From: Myxococcales bacterium | GTDB lineage: Bacteria > Myxococcota_A > Polyangia > Haliangiales > Haliangiaceae | Direction: 5' to 3' | Length of the DNA: 33,543 nt | Assembly (NCBI GenBank): GCA_016794545.1 | Contig: JAEUJX010000631.1 | Location: 1-33,543 of the forward strand | Part shown: positions 11,344 through 20,939 of the stretch, piece by piece | Layout: each line of letters begins with the position of its first letter | How positions within the stretch are numbered: the stretch's first letter is position 1 | Translations under genes and position numbers: made by a program | Notes under the pieces: generated by a model | What the model was told of the DNA's origin: nothing | What the model saw: the letters and a program-made list of their open reading frames with translations, nothing else | Databases searched by the model: none

Positions 11344-12864
11344 TCAGAGGATCGGCGGCTGCACGCAGCTCGCGATGTCGAAGAACATGAATGCGAGCGC
11401 CTTCTCCTGCGGCGTCAGCGGCATCGCCGAGCAGCTCTGCGGGAACGGGTTGTTCGACACCGAGTCGGCGGACACGTGCATGTCGGAGAACACGACCTTG
11501 CCGCAGCGATCGCCGGCCGGTGCCTCGTTCGGCGTCGTGAACTGGAAGATCTGCGGGAACTCCGTCCCTTGCTGGTCGAGGTAGACCCAGCGCTCGGCCT
11601 TGGCGGCGTCCACCGAGCTCGCGGTGAGACGCGGCTGGGTCACGGGGATCTCACCGCGCGTCGTCGAGCCCATCACGTTCAGCATCCACGTCGCGAACGA
11701 CGCGCCCTTGGGGTTGCTCACCTCGTCGATCGTGTCGATCGCGTTGTTGAGGTTGGTGTTGGCCTCCCACTGCGCGATCGAGTTCCACACCGGCGGCGTC
11801 TGGCCCATGCCGCCGGCCTCTCCGTTGAAGTCGCCGCCGATCCAGATGTTGTGCCAGTGCGAGGCGAACACGCGCCCGCCGAGGTCGGCGTACGCCTTCA
11901 TCGCGTTCAGCGAGGTCTGCGGCTTGGTCCGCGGAGCTTGCTCGCCCTCGCACGACAGGATCACGATGTCGTACGCCTTCAGGTTGTTGACGTCGTCCCA
12001 GAACGGCGTCGCCGACGGGATCATGCCCTGCCCTCCCGCGAAGCCGGACTGGAACGCGCTGCGGCCGTTGCCGGCGTAGAGGTGGATCTTCGCCGCGTCG
12101 CCCATCTTGCCGATCTCGGAGTCCTCGATGCCGAGCTTGCGCGGGAGGCACTCGAGCGCGTCGGCGCCGCCGGTCGTGATCGCGATGCTCGGCATCGAGC
12201 CCTCGGTCTTGTTCTTCGGCAGGCGCGTCTCGGTCGCGGGCAGCGCGGTGTCCATGCACTCGCCGACCATCGGGATCGTGATCGTGCGGCGCCACTTGCC
12301 GCTCTGGATGATGAGCGGGACGTTCGCGCCCGACGGCACGTCGGTCAGCACGAAGCGGCCGGCCTCGTCGGTCTGGATGTGCGCGACCGGGTAGCCGGGC
12401 AGCGTGTCGCCGCAGCGATCGCAGATCGCACCGTCGGGCGGAGGAGCGACCGGCGTGTTCGGGATGTACACGTTGATGCCGAACAGGGGCAGCGTGCCGT
12501 TCGGCGCGTAGACCACGCCGCTGATGCTGGTCGGCGGCATGCCCTTCTTGTCGCACTGGACGATCTTGCACTCGAGGCCGACGCACTCGTCGTTGCCGAC
12601 GCACTGGCCGTCGGGCGTGCAGCGGTAGCCATCGCCGCACTCGCCGCCGCTCTGCGTGCAGAGAGCGTCGCACCTGCCGTCCTCGGTGCAGTGGTAGCCG
12701 CCGGGGCACGTGGTCGGCGCCCCCGGCGTGGGATCGCACATCGTCATGCACGCCGCCGGCGGCGGCACGACGTTGTCGCAGACGCTCTTGCCTCCCGGCC
12801 CACTTCCTCCACAGCCGATGACGGCGAACGACAGGATCGCGAATGCCAGGCGAGGGTCCCGCAT
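11344..12864 (-). CDS. Lipoprotein with Cys-rich N-region, carboxypeptidase-regulatory-like domain and ThuA/GATase-like C-part (paralogue A)
   Basis: A 506-residue lipoprotein (lipobox VIGC, C18). After a Gly/Ser linker there is a Cys-rich stretch (about 29-100) with CPGGYHCTEDGRCDALC and GDGYRCTPDGQC modules. A carboxypeptidase-D-regulatory-like/CnaB-type beta domain follows at about 110-200 (SISGVVYAPNG, DEAGRFVLTDVPSG, SGKWRRTITIP). The C-terminal half contains IHLYAGNG, AYDIVILSCEGEQ, GGRVFASHWHNIWIGG, VVFSDMHVS and LAFMFFDIASCV; the layout suggests a ThuA/class-I-glutamine-amidotransferase-like fold (inference). I recognise the family as a recurrent myxobacterial surface lipoprotein of unknown function. 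It is about 90 bases from paralogue B. Confidence 0.85.
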   Translation of the reverse strand: MRDPRLAFAILSFAVIGCGGSGPGGKSVCDNVVPPPAACMTMCDPTPGAPTTCPGGYHCTEDGRCDALCTQSGGECGDGYRCTPDGQCVGNDECVGLECKIVQCDKKGMPPTSISGVVYAPNGTLPLFGINVYIPNTPVAPPPDGAICDRCGDTLPGYPVAHIQTDEAGRFVLTDVPSGANVPLIIQSGKWRRTITIPMVGECMDTALPATETRLPKNKTEGSMPSIAITTGGADALECLPRKLGIEDSEIGKMGDAAKIHLYAGNGRSAFQSGFAGGQGMIPSATPFWDDVNNLKAYDIVILSCEGEQAPRTKPQTSLNAMKAYADLGGRVFASHWHNIWIGGDFNGEAGGMGQTPPVWNSIAQWEANTNLNNAIDTIDEVSNPKGASFATWMLNVMGSTTRGEIPVTQPRLTASSVDAAKAERWVYLDQQGTEFPQIFQFTTPNEAPAGDRCGKVVFSDMHVSADSVSNNPFPQSCSAMPLTPQEKALAFMFFDIASCVQPPIL

Positions 12865-12871
12865 GGTGTCG

Positions 12872-12877
12872 ATTGTA
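12872..12877 (-). promoter_or_regulatory. -10-like TACAAT before lipoprotein paralogue A
   Basis: On the minus strand TACAAT (5 of 6 matches to TATAAT) lies 7 bases before the ATG at 12864. There is no Shine-Dalgarno between the hexamer and the ATG. No good -35 is seen. Confidence 0.42.
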
Positions 12878-12923
12878 CGCCGGGCCCGTTCGATCTAGCG
12901 ACAATCTGACCTGACCGAGCCTC

Positions 12924-12949
12924 GCACACGTGACGGGCGCTACGTGCGC
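12924..12949 (-). terminator. Possible hairpin after lipoprotein paralogue B
   Basis: Minus-strand RNA from 12949 to 12924 can form an 8-bp stem (one G-U pair) with a 10-base loop, starting 4 bases after the paralogue B stop. No U-tract follows. It could separate the two paralogous lipoprotein transcripts. Confidence 0.3.
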
Positions 12950-12953
12950 GGCC

Positions 12954-14318
12954 TTACTGGATCTGGCCGACGCAGCTCGCGATGTCGAAGAAGATGAAGG
13001 CCAGGGCCTTCTCCTGGGGCGTGAGCGGCGCCGCCGAGCAGCCCAGGGGGAACGCGCGGGTCGCCCCCGCCGAGGACAGCGAGCCCGACGACACGTGCAT
13101 GTCGGAGAACACGACCTTGCCGCAGCGCTGGTCGGGCGGGAGCTCGTTCGGCGTCGTGAACTCGAGGTCCTGCACGCTGACGTGGTTGTTCGACAGCGCG
13201 GGCTCGAGATAGACGCGGCGGTCGGACTTCGTCGGATCGGCCATCGGCAGCGTGTAGCGCGCGCCCGTGATCGGCAGCTGCCCGAGCACCGTCGAGCCCA
13301 TCACGTTCATCATCCACTTCGCGAACGACACGCCCTTCGTGACGGTCTGGTCGATGCTCGCGATCGTGTTCTCCTGATCCTGCGGCGCGGCGTAGTTCCA
13401 CGTGCCGATCGCCTGCCAGTCGGGGAGGCCGTGCGAGAGGTTCCCGTTCTCGCCGCCGATCCAGATGTTGTGCCAGTGCGACATGAACACGCGCCCGCCG
13501 AGCCCGGCGTAGTCGTGGACCGCCTGCATCGCGGTCTGCGGCTTGGTCGCCGGCCGCTGGCTGCCCTCGCACGAGAACATCACGATGTCGTAGGGCATGA
13601 GGTGCGCGGTGGTGTCCCAGACGGTGGTCGCCACCGGGAACACCGCGCCACCGAGCGCCGGCGCGTAGCGATCCGTGCCGTTGCCCGCGTACAGGTGCAC
13701 GCGGCCGGTGCCCGTCGGGTTCGTGAACTCCGTGCCCTCGATGCCGAGCTTGTACGGCAAGCACTCGAGCGCATCGGCGCTGCCCGTGGTGATCGCGATC
13801 CGCGGGATGTCGCCCTCGGTCTGGTTCTTCGGCAGCCGCGTCGTCGTCGGATCGAGCGGGAGGTCCTGACACGCGGCGACGTTCGGCACCGTGAGCTGGC
13901 GCCGCCATTTTCCGACCTGGATCACGAGGGGCACGTTCGCCGTGGCCGGAACGTTCGGCAGGACGAACTGCCCCTTCTCGTCGGTGACGGTCTGGGTGTA
14001 CGCGCCGCCGGGCAGGCCGTTCGCGCAGCGATCGCAGATCGCACCGTCGGGCAGCGGGCCCGGATCCGCGATCGGCACGTAGACGTTGACCCCGTAGAGC
14101 GGCAGCGAGCCGTTCGGCGCGTTGACGGTCCCCGACAGCGTCGTCGGCGGCAGGCCCTTGTTCGCGCAGTCGACGATGTGACAGCCGAGGCCGACGCACG
14201 CGTCGAGCTCGAAGCCGGCGTCCCCCTCGAGGTCGTCGCTCTGCGGCTCGTGTCGCTTGCACGCGCCCGCACCGATCACGAGGGCGCACGCGGCAGCGAC
14301 GGACAGCAGTCGGCCCAT
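12954..14318 (-). CDS. Lipoprotein with carboxypeptidase-regulatory-like domain (paralogue B)
   Basis: A 454-residue lipoprotein, paralogous to its downstream neighbour. Signal MGRLLSVAAACALVIGAGAC has lipobox GAGAC (C20). It lacks most of the Cys-rich modules of paralogue A and goes quickly into CVGLGCHIVDCANKGLPPTT, then the regulatory-like domain (LSGTVNAPNG, DEKGQFVLPNVP, VGKWRRQLTVP). The C-part shows VHLYAGNG, YDIVMFSCEGSQ, GGRVFMSHWHNIWIGG, VVFSDMHVS and LAFIFFDIASCV, aligning block for block with paralogue A. Start ATG 14318 is supported by the signal peptide and a TAGACT hexamer 7 bases upstream. An open frame extends further into the kinase gene, but that part is a shadow. Confidence 0.85.
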   Translation of the reverse strand: MGRLLSVAAACALVIGAGACKRHEPQSDDLEGDAGFELDACVGLGCHIVDCANKGLPPTTLSGTVNAPNGSLPLYGVNVYVPIADPGPLPDGAICDRCANGLPGGAYTQTVTDEKGQFVLPNVPATANVPLVIQVGKWRRQLTVPNVAACQDLPLDPTTTRLPKNQTEGDIPRIAITTGSADALECLPYKLGIEGTEFTNPTGTGRVHLYAGNGTDRYAPALGGAVFPVATTVWDTTAHLMPYDIVMFSCEGSQRPATKPQTAMQAVHDYAGLGGRVFMSHWHNIWIGGENGNLSHGLPDWQAIGTWNYAAPQDQENTIASIDQTVTKGVSFAKWMMNVMGSTVLGQLPITGARYTLPMADPTKSDRRVYLEPALSNNHVSVQDLEFTTPNELPPDQRCGKVVFSDMHVSSGSLSSAGATRAFPLGCSAAPLTPQEKALAFIFFDIASCVGQIQ

Positions 14319-14325
14319 GATCGGA

Positions 14326-14331
14326 AGTCTA
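14326..14331 (-). promoter_or_regulatory. -10-like TAGACT before lipoprotein paralogue B
   Basis: On the minus strand TAGACT lies 7 bases before the ATG at 14318, within the 35-base gap after the Ser/Thr kinase stop. It is the same arrangement as for paralogue A. Confidence 0.38.
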
Positions 14332-14353
14332 TCAAGGTCCGCGGAGGACGGAA

Positions 14354-17300
14354 TCAACGTTTCATCTTCGCGTCGATCGCGAGCTCGCCGTTCGCGGGCC
14401 ACTCGAGATCCTGAACGTACGGCTGGTAGTCCTTGAGCCGCAGCTCGATCTTCCGGGCGGAGTCCATGTCCACGTCGCTGATCGTCTTGGGCGCGCGGCC
14501 GCGCGGCTCGCCGTTGATGTAGATCTCGGCGCCGTCGGGCGTGCTGATGATGCGCAGCTTGCCGGTGATCGGCTTCAGCAGCGCCATCACCGCGATCTCG
14601 CCGCCGGTCTTCGGCACGTCGACCTCGGCGTCGATGTACGGCTTGTGGCGCGCGAGCTCCACCTTCACCTCGTGACGCGAGCCGACCGGCACGCCCTCGA
14701 CGGTGACCGGGGTCTTCTCCGTGAGCTTCGTCCCATCCCACGTGACCTGCGCACCGGCCGGCACCGAGTCGATGCGCACCTTGCCGGTCTCCGGCGCCGT
14801 CTCCCGCGAGGTCCGGATGATGAGGAACGTCACGCCCGCCGCGACGGAGAGCGCGAGGATCGCCGCGATGATGTAGGTGAACATCCGGCGCCGCGCCGCG
14901 CCGAGCTTGTACTGCGACGGCAGCTCGTCGACCTCGAACAGCCGCATCTGCCCGGTCAGCGTCATCGCCTTCTGACCGGGCTGGAACTGATAGAGCGCGC
15001 CGGGGGTCACGTGTGGCTGCGGACCCGGCGGCTGCTGCGGATAGCCCGGCTGCTGCGGATAGCCCTGCGGCGAGGAGCCCGGCTGCTGCGGATAGCCTTG
15101 CTGCTGCGGATAGCCCTGCGGCGAGTAGCCCGGCTGCTGCGGATAGCCCTGCGGCGAGTAGCCCGGCTGCTGCGGGTAGCCCGGCTGCTGCGGATAGCCA
15201 GGCTGCTGCGGATAGCCCGGCTGCTGCGGATAGCCAGGCTGGCCGTAGCCGGGCATCACCGTCGCCATGGCCATCGGCAAGCCGGAGGCGTCGGTCGCGT
15301 AGGGCGACTGCTGGCCCGGCGTCGCGTACGGGAACTGCTGCGGCGGAGCGGGCATCGGGGCCGGCTGCGCGTGCTGCGGCATCTGCATCGGCGGCGGCGG
15401 CGTCGGCGGAGGCGGCTGCGGCTGCGGCTGCGGCTGCGACGCCATGGCCGGTGCCGGCTGCGGCTGCGGAGCGCGTGGGACCGGCATCGGCTCGTTCGAC
15501 TGCTTGTTGACGATCTGCTGCAGCACGTTCGGTTGCTGCACCACCGGCACGCCACCCTGGGGCGTGCGCTGGCTCTTGCGAGGCTTGCGCAGCTCGCTGA
15601 CCGCGGGAGCGTGGATCTTCGCCGCGAGCGCCGCGGGCGGCGGCTGGTGCTTCTTCCCGACGACCTTGGGCCTGTCCTGCCGGAAGTCGCGAGCGACCGT
15701 CGGTCCTTCCTCGTCGCCGCGCACCGCCGCATGTCCGTCGAGCGTCGGCGCGTCCTCGTCCTCTTCGTCCTCGTCCTCGCCCTCGTCCTCGACACCGGTG
15801 TCGAGGGTGTCCTCGCCGGGCGGGCGCGGGATATCGCTGACGAGCGTGGCGTCGACCGGCTCGTCGCCGTCCATCATGAACCCGCCGCCCGGCGCGCCCA
15901 TGCCGCTCGGCGCGGTGATCATCGTGCGCTCGCCGATGTTCTCGAGCTCGTCACCGCCGGCGTCGGTCTCGGTCGCGTCCCACGCGCTCGCGCTGACCTT
16001 CTTGCCCGAAGGCATGAGCAGGCCGCTCAGGTCGTCGGTGCCACCGGGGGCCGCGAAGTCGAGCTGCCGCGTCTCCTCGTTCGGGTTCTTGCGCGGCTGC
16101 GGCATCGCTTTCGCCGGCAGCGGCTTCGCGGGGGTCGGCTGCACCACGCGCGGGATCGGCATCGCCGGCGTCGGCTGCTTGCCCGCCGGCCCCGGTGCGG
16201 GTCCGCTCGGCCGGCCGATCGACGACAGCTTCGCGCCGCCCTGCCCCGGCGGCGGCCGCACCTGACCCGCGACGATCGGCGGCGGCTCGGTGTCGGCGTG
16301 AGCGCGCGTCGAGTTCGCCGGGGCGCCGCGCGGCGCGAGCTTCGCGCCGGGCTTCTTCGGCTCCGGGCGCGTGAGCTCCTCCGGCTCGCCGGGCTTCTTC
16401 AGCTCCGACGGGCGGAAGATCACCGAGTTCTCGTCGTGCAGCTCGCGCCCGTCGTGCACGAGGTCGTTGGTGTCGAGCGTGAACGTCGCGTTCGCGCCCT
16501 CGTGGATCTCGATGCTCGGGAAGTCCGCCTGCGGAGGCACGGCCTCGGGCTCGCCGACGATCTTCTTGACCATCTGGCTGACCTTCGCGGCGGTGAACAC
16601 CGGCGAGTACGTGTGGAGGAACCGCTCGAGGTCCGCCGCGAGATCGCCCGCGCTCTGATAGCGCTCGCCGGGCAGCCGCTGCAGCGCGTGCATCACGATC
16701 TTCTCGAGCTGCGGCGGGATGCCCTTGCGCAGCGTGCTCGGCGGCTTGATGTCCGCCTTGCGCGCCATGTCGAGGAGCTTGTGCAGATCCTCCTCGAGGT
16801 AGAGCATCTGCCCGACGATCATCTCGTACAGCACGATGCCCGCCGAGAAGATGTCGCTGCGGTAGTCGATCTGATCGCCCCAGGCCTGCTCGGGGCTCAT
16901 GTAGTAGTACTTGCCCTTGATCACGCCGACCGCGGTCTGGCGCGCCTTCATCGTCGCCTTCGCGATGCCGAAGTCGACGAGCTTCACCTCTCCCGAGTAG
17001 GAGACGAGCACGTTCTGCGGCGAGACATCGCGGTGCACGATCCCGAGCGGGCGCCCGGTGTGGTCCTTCTTCCGGTGCGCGTGATCGAGCGCGCTCGCGA
17101 TCTCCTTGCCGATGAACGCGCACACGTCGAGCGGCATCTCGTGATCGATCTCGGAGCCGCGGCGCAGGATCTTGTAGAGGTCCGCGCCGTCGACGTACTC
17201 CATCGTGATGTAGTACGTGTCGCCGACGCGGCCGAGGTCGAACGTCTGGGCGATGTTGCCGTGCGTGAGCTGCACGGCGATCTTCGCCTCGTCGACCAGC

Positions 17301-17467
17301 ATCTGGATGAACTGGTCGTCCTCCGCGAAGTTCGGATGGATCATCTTCAGGGCGACATACTTCTCGAACCCGGCGATCCCCTTCGTCTTCGCGAGGTGGA
17401 TCTCGGCCATGCCGCCGACGGCGATCTGCTTGACGAGGCGATACGGCCCGAACTGCCGTTCAGCCAT
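14354..17467 (-). CDS. Transmembrane Ser/Thr protein kinase with repeat linker and two PEGA domains
   Basis: A 1,037-residue Hanks-type kinase. The catalytic domain is about residues 7-275: glycine loop [15 protein letters not shown]-binding lysine K41, catalytic loop HRDVSPQN (D147), DFG 165-167, activation segment ending MSPEQ (190-194). The HRDVSPQN form is common in myxobacterial kinases. A very long Pro/acidic, low-complexity linker (about 300-850) includes a Gln/Pro/Met-rich part and a GYPQQP repeat. One membrane helix is at about 863-883, so the kinase faces the cytoplasm. The C-terminal part (about 890-1035) contains two PEGA repeats ([26 protein letters not shown]) placed in the periplasm. 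Start ATG 17467 has GGAG 4 bases upstream and overlaps the preceding gene by 8 bases. Probable role: envelope-signal-dependent phosphorylation. Confidence 0.96.
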   Translation of the reverse strand: MAERQFGPYRLVKQIAVGGMAEIHLAKTKGIAGFEKYVALKMIHPNFAEDDQFIQMLVDEAKIAVQLTHGNIAQTFDLGRVGDTYYITMEYVDGADLYKILRRGSEIDHEMPLDVCAFIGKEIASALDHAHRKKDHTGRPLGIVHRDVSPQNVLVSYSGEVKLVDFGIAKATMKARQTAVGVIKGKYYYMSPEQAWGDQIDYRSDIFSAGIVLYEMIVGQMLYLEEDLHKLLDMARKADIKPPSTLRKGIPPQLEKIVMHALQRLPGERYQSAGDLAADLERFLHTYSPVFTAAKVSQMVKKIVGEPEAVPPQADFPSIEIHEGANATFTLDTNDLVHDGRELHDENSVIFRPSELKKPGEPEELTRPEPKKPGAKLAPRGAPANSTRAHADTEPPPIVAGQVRPPPGQGGAKLSSIGRPSGPAPGPAGKQPTPAMPIPRVVQPTPAKPLPAKAMPQPRKNPNEETRQLDFAAPGGTDDLSGLLMPSGKKVSASAWDATETDAGGDELENIGERTMITAPSGMGAPGGGFMMDGDEPVDATLVSDIPRPPGEDTLDTGVEDEGEDEDEEDEDAPTLDGHAAVRGDEEGPTVARDFRQDRPKVVGKKHQPPPAALAAKIHAPAVSELRKPRKSQRTPQGGVPVVQQPNVLQQIVNKQSNEPMPVPRAPQPQPAPAMASQPQPQPQPPPPTPPPPMQMPQHAQPAPMPAPPQQFPYATPGQQSPYATDASGLPMAMATVMPGYGQPGYPQQPGYPQQPGYPQQPGYPQQPGYSPQGYPQQPGYSPQGYPQQQGYPQQPGSSPQGYPQQPGYPQQPPGPQPHVTPGALYQFQPGQKAMTLTGQMRLFEVDELPSQYKLGAARRRMFTYIIAAILALSVAAGVTFLIIRTSRETAPETGKVRIDSVPAGAQVTWDGTKLTEKTPVTVEGVPVGSRHEVKVELARHKPYIDAEVDVPKTGGEIAVMALLKPITGKLRIISTPDGAEIYINGEPRGRAPKTISDVDMDSARKIELRLKDYQPYVQDLEWPANGELAIDAKMKR
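15030..15246 (-). repeat. In-gene tandem repeat encoding PGYPQQ-type units
   Basis: About a dozen imperfect 15-21 base units, dominated by an 18-base core that encodes GYPQQP or [11 protein letters not shown], lie in the kinase linker just before the membrane-proximal segment. Neighbouring copies are almost identical, so unit number may vary between strains. Such Pro/Gln/Gly/Tyr repeats are intrinsically disordered. Confidence 0.85.
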
Positions 17468-18491
17468 CGTGCTCCATCTCCGGCTCGTCCACGTCCACCA
17501 CCTGATCGAACGTGTCGGGCTGCCGCCCGTGCGCTGTCTCTGGAGTCGGACCGTGCTTCAGCATGTCGGCACCACCGGGGTGCACGAACACGCCGACGAG
17601 CCGGAGAGGGCTCTTCGCACCACGATCGAACGTGCACACGACCTCGGTCGCGATCCCGTACGCGACGTTGACCACGTACGACGCCGCGGCATTCGCGACG
17701 AGGTACAGACCGAGACCCGCACCATAGGTCTTCCGATCGATCTGATTGGGCGAGTTGATGCACTTCTCGATGTACGCGAGGATCGTGTTCTTCGCGAGGC
17801 GGCCAAACCGATCGCGCACCGCCACCGCGAAGCCGTCGTCGGTCGCCGCATACCGGATGGACACCGGGCGCGGCGAGCCCATCGCGACGCGATCGTGCGG
17901 ATCGACGTTCGCGAAGATCGGCTGCCCGCTCGCATCCACCGGCGCGTCGTACAGCGCGTTCATCAGCAGCTCCTCGCACACGGCGCCGATCGCGGTGCGG
18001 ACCTGGCGCCGCATCTTCGACTGCTCGGCGAACTCGAGCACGGTGTCGATCGCGCGCCCGCGGCCCTCGAAGTCGCGGATCCGCGCGTAGTGCACGGGGG
18101 TGCCCGGGGGCAGGTACTTCTCGATGCCGAAGATGTCTCCGGTCAGGAGCTTCTGCGCCGTGACGAACACGCCGTTGTCGAGCTCGTCGCCCACGATCAC
18201 GTGGTTCACGCGATCATCGTGGAGGTACGCCGTCAGATCCGACAGCGTCGCCTTCGGCGTCACGACCGAGACGTGCGCGCGCTCGCGCAGCTTCGGCACC
18301 AGCTGGTTCAGCGCCTTGACGTTTCCGTCGCTGGCGGAAAAGAACACATAGCGATGCGGGATGACGTCGCCCGCAATGGCCTCGACACTTCGTACAGCAT
18401 CCACCTCGGCTCCCGCCTTCTCGAGCGTGGAGACGATCCGTCGGAGCTGGTCGAGGTCACTTGAGATCGCGAGGACGCGCCGTTTCGACAA
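17460..18491 (-). CDS. Degenerate receiver fused to GHKL (RsbW/histidine-kinase-like) ATPase
   Basis: A 343-residue cytoplasmic protein. Residues about 1-115 look like a receiver fold ([33 protein letters not shown]), but the expected phosphoacceptor Asp position reads YVFFSASDG, so phosphorylation is doubtful. The second half is a GHKL ATPase without a phosphoacceptor-histidine domain: N-box [13 protein letters not shown]1-like VRDRFGRL, G2 [12 protein letters not shown]. This resembles anti-sigma/serine kinases or stand-alone ATPase output domains. Start: TTG at 18491 is chosen because GAGG lies 6 bases upstream; a further in-frame TTG at 18527 would add 12 residues. It overlaps the kinase gene by 8 bases, implying translational coupling and a shared pathway. 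A TATGAT at 18512-18507 may be the -10. Confidence 0.8.
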   Translation of the reverse strand: MSKRRVLAISSDLDQLRRIVSTLEKAGAEVDAVRSVEAIAGDVIPHRYVFFSASDGNVKALNQLVPKLRERAHVSVVTPKATLSDLTAYLHDDRVNHVIVGDELDNGVFVTAQKLLTGDIFGIEKYLPPGTPVHYARIRDFEGRGRAIDTVLEFAEQSKMRRQVRTAIGAVCEELLMNALYDAPVDASGQPIFANVDPHDRVAMGSPRPVSIRYAATDDGFAVAVRDRFGRLAKNTILAYIEKCINSPNQIDRKTYGAGLGLYLVANAAASYVVNVAYGIATEVVCTFDRGAKSPLRLVGVFVHPGGADMLKHGPTPETAHGRQPDTFDQVVDVDEPEMEHDG

Positions 18492-18557
18492 AGGTAACCT
18501 CGGCGCATCATACCGTATTGGCTGCAATCGCCGATGTAGGTGTGGCGTGCGATCGCG

Positions 18558-20939
18558 TCAGTACTGGTACATCGCGCTGACGTAAGCCCGGAACCCTTCG
18601 TAGGGACTCGCCAGGTACTCCAGGTGCGGCTCGTAGTCGTAGTTCACGTCGGGCTGGTAGAAGTGCCCGACCAGCGCGTTGTAGACCGTCGCCCGGATCG
18701 CGAGCTTCTTCGTGGGCTGGAACAGCAGGCCCGCCGAGAGCTCGGCGACCGGGGGTAGGCGGTCCATGACCAGGTCGGTGGCGTTGACCTGGACGTCCGA
18801 GGGGATGCTCGGCCGGCCCATGTCGTCGTAGCGGTTATCTCGGTACTCGACGATACGGTTCGGGTCCTCGGCCGCGCCCTGGACGCGGAGCGTGGTCGTC
18901 CCGATCAGCTTGTTCGAGATGAGGTTGAACACCGCGGTGAGCGAGAACCAGTGCTCCGGCAGGCTGCGGTACATGCCCTTGTCGCCGGTCGCCACCTTCA
19001 AGTAGGTATAGCCGAGCTCCAGGCGATGGCCGCCCTGGACGAAGAGCTTGCCGAGGAACTCGCCCGAGGCGATCCGCCGCTCCGGCGTGTTGACGTACTC
19101 GCCGGAGAAGATCTGGATCAGGTTCGTGAGGCGCGTGTAGCTGGCGTCGACGCGGAACGCGAGCTCGCGGATCCGGCGCTCGCCCTTGAAGATACGGGCG
19201 TTGATCTCGAGCTGCGTCGAGTCGGAGGTCTCGACCTTGAGGTTCGGGTCGCCGGCGATGTTGACCGCTTCACCGTTGGTGACCGTGTTGTTGAACACCG
19301 GCGGACGGAACCCCTGGGCGAAGTTGAGCTTCGCGTGCCAGTTCTTGACGAAGTTCCACACCACCGTACCGGCGATCGTGGTGTTCACCGGGTACGAGAT
19401 CTTGCCGAGCGCGTCGGGCGCGACCTGGAGACGACCACCGAGGTCGAAGATCAGCTTCTTGTTCGGCCGGTACTGCGGGTTCGCGTAGAGACCGAGCACG
19501 GTGCGGTCGGCCGGGAAGCCGAACGTCAGCGGGCAGTCCTTGACCGGGACCAGCTTCATCTGGGCCGAGTCGTAGAACCGCGGGCACGGCAGCGGGAGGC
19601 GCGTGAGGTCGTACGGCGTGAACAGGTTCGACTCGGTGCCGTCGCCCTGCCGCGACTGGGTCACGTTGTCGATCTTGAACTCGTTGAACGCCTCGGCGCC
19701 GTACAGCAGCCGGATCTTGTTCGAGAGCTCGACGTCGCCGTCGAGCGAGGCGCCGACGCGGTAGGCCGTCAGATCGACGCCGAACGACAGGCCGCCTTCG
19801 AGGAGGCCGACCGACGGCCCGAGGATCTGCAGCGGCGAGAAGCCGCGCTCGAACTCCTGGGCGTAGGCGCGCGCCGTGATGCCCGCCTTGCCGCGCGCGA
19901 ACCGCTTGCGGTACTCGGCGACCAGGTAACGGTCGAACGTGTCCTGGCGGTTCTTGCGCGACAGGTAGCGCGGGTCGGAGCACGAGGTGTCCGTGCTGCC
20001 CATCGGGCAGCGCTCGTCCTCGCCCGGGAAGTGCTCGCGGTTCGGGTGGCCGGAGAGCGCGGCCGGGTTGTAGCGGCGCCCGAACGGGTACGACGCGCGG
20101 AGCTGGAGGTCGCCGTAGGTGACCTTGCCGTTCAGGCTCACCAGCATCGACCGCGGCTGGTCCGTGGTGACCAGCGGGCCGTAGACGTTCGGCGAGTTCG
20201 GCTGCGGCAGCGCGAGGTGGAACTGCAGCGTCGGGAACTGCTGCGCCGCGCCGTCGTAGGTCTCGAAGCTCGCGTGACCGAACGCCTTGAGCTTGCCGCC
20301 GAGCATGCCGGTCTTGCCGGCCATCACGTAGGCCTTCGCCATCAGCCGGTCGCCACGGCCGTCGCCGAGCGTGCCGCCGACCTCGATGCCGTCGACGTCC
20401 TCGGCGTCCTTCGTGATGACGTTGAGAATACCGAGCAGCGAGTTCGAGCCCCACAGCACGCCGCCGGGACCGGTGATCATCTCGACGCGCTTGATCAGCT
20501 CCATCGGCTGGACGCGCGACGTCGTCGACGTGTTGACGAACGGATCGAACAGCGACACGCCGTCGTGGAGGAACTGGACGGCTTGCACCTGCCCGCGCAC
20601 CAGCGGGACCGGGAACACGTTGTACGCGAGGCTCGACGGCATCCAGCCCGGCACGTTCGCGTACAGCTCGGTGATGGTCTGGAACTGGCGGTCGCGGATC
20701 TCGTCGGCCGTGACGACCGTGACGATCGCGGGCGCCTCCTGCACCGTGGTGACGCCCTTCGCGGCGCTCTGCACGATGTTCGCGAGGTCGAGGTCGTCGC
20801 TGTCCTCGGCGGTCGTGGCGTCACCCTGCTCGAGCACCAGCGTCGGCACCTCGACGTCGGTGATCACGGTGGCGTCCTGCGCGCTGGCGGTCGCGCTCGC
20901 CAGGAGGATCGCGGAGAAGACCAGACGGTTCGTCCTCAC
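18558..20939 (-). CDS. TonB-dependent outer-membrane receptor
   Basis: A 793-residue TonB-dependent receptor. A signal peptide (1-20, ending ASA) is followed by a TonB-box-like DATVITDV and a plug domain (about 55-175) with APAIVTVVTADEI, GVSLFDPF and the diagnostic VEMITGPGGVLWGSNSLLGILNVIT. The remaining about 600 residues form the 22-strand barrel (GFRPPVFNN, ARIFKGERRI, and so on), and the chain ends with aromatic residues FRAYVSAMYQY as expected for Bam-dependent insertion. The GTG start at 20939 overlaps the OmpA-like stop as GTGA and has GGGAGG 6 bases upstream. The ligand is unknown. No TonB/ExbBD genes are in the window, so energy coupling must come from elsewhere. Last gene of the outer-membrane cluster. 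Confidence 0.95.
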   Translation of the reverse strand: MRTNRLVFSAILLASATASAQDATVITDVEVPTLVLEQGDATTAEDSDDLDLANIVQSAAKGVTTVQEAPAIVTVVTADEIRDRQFQTITELYANVPGWMPSSLAYNVFPVPLVRGQVQAVQFLHDGVSLFDPFVNTSTTSRVQPMELIKRVEMITGPGGVLWGSNSLLGILNVITKDAEDVDGIEVGGTLGDGRGDRLMAKAYVMAGKTGMLGGKLKAFGHASFETYDGAAQQFPTLQFHLALPQPNSPNVYGPLVTTDQPRSMLVSLNGKVTYGDLQLRASYPFGRRYNPAALSGHPNREHFPGEDERCPMGSTDTSCSDPRYLSRKNRQDTFDRYLVAEYRKRFARGKAGITARAYAQEFERGFSPLQILGPSVGLLEGGLSFGVDLTAYRVGASLDGDVELSNKIRLLYGAEAFNEFKIDNVTQSRQGDGTESNLFTPYDLTRLPLPCPRFYDSAQMKLVPVKDCPLTFGFPADRTVLGLYANPQYRPNKKLIFDLGGRLQVAPDALGKISYPVNTTIAGTVVWNFVKNWHAKLNFAQGFRPPVFNNTVTNGEAVNIAGDPNLKVETSDSTQLEINARIFKGERRIRELAFRVDASYTRLTNLIQIFSGEYVNTPERRIASGEFLGKLFVQGGHRLELGYTYLKVATGDKGMYRSLPEHWFSLTAVFNLISNKLIGTTTLRVQGAAEDPNRIVEYRDNRYDDMGRPSIPSDVQVNATDLVMDRLPPVAELSAGLLFQPTKKLAIRATVYNALVGHFYQPDVNYDYEPHLEYLASPYEGFRAYVSAMYQY

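Noticed and set aside
14645-17671. 1,008-residue plus-strand frame over the Ser/Thr kinase
   Set aside because: Antisense shadow; its LLRIA repeats are only the reverse of the PGYPQQ-coding repeat.
18492-18557. Terminator after the TonB receptor gene
   Set aside because: An 8-bp stem with a 17-base loop can be drawn, but it overlaps the start region of the next gene and lacks a T-tract.
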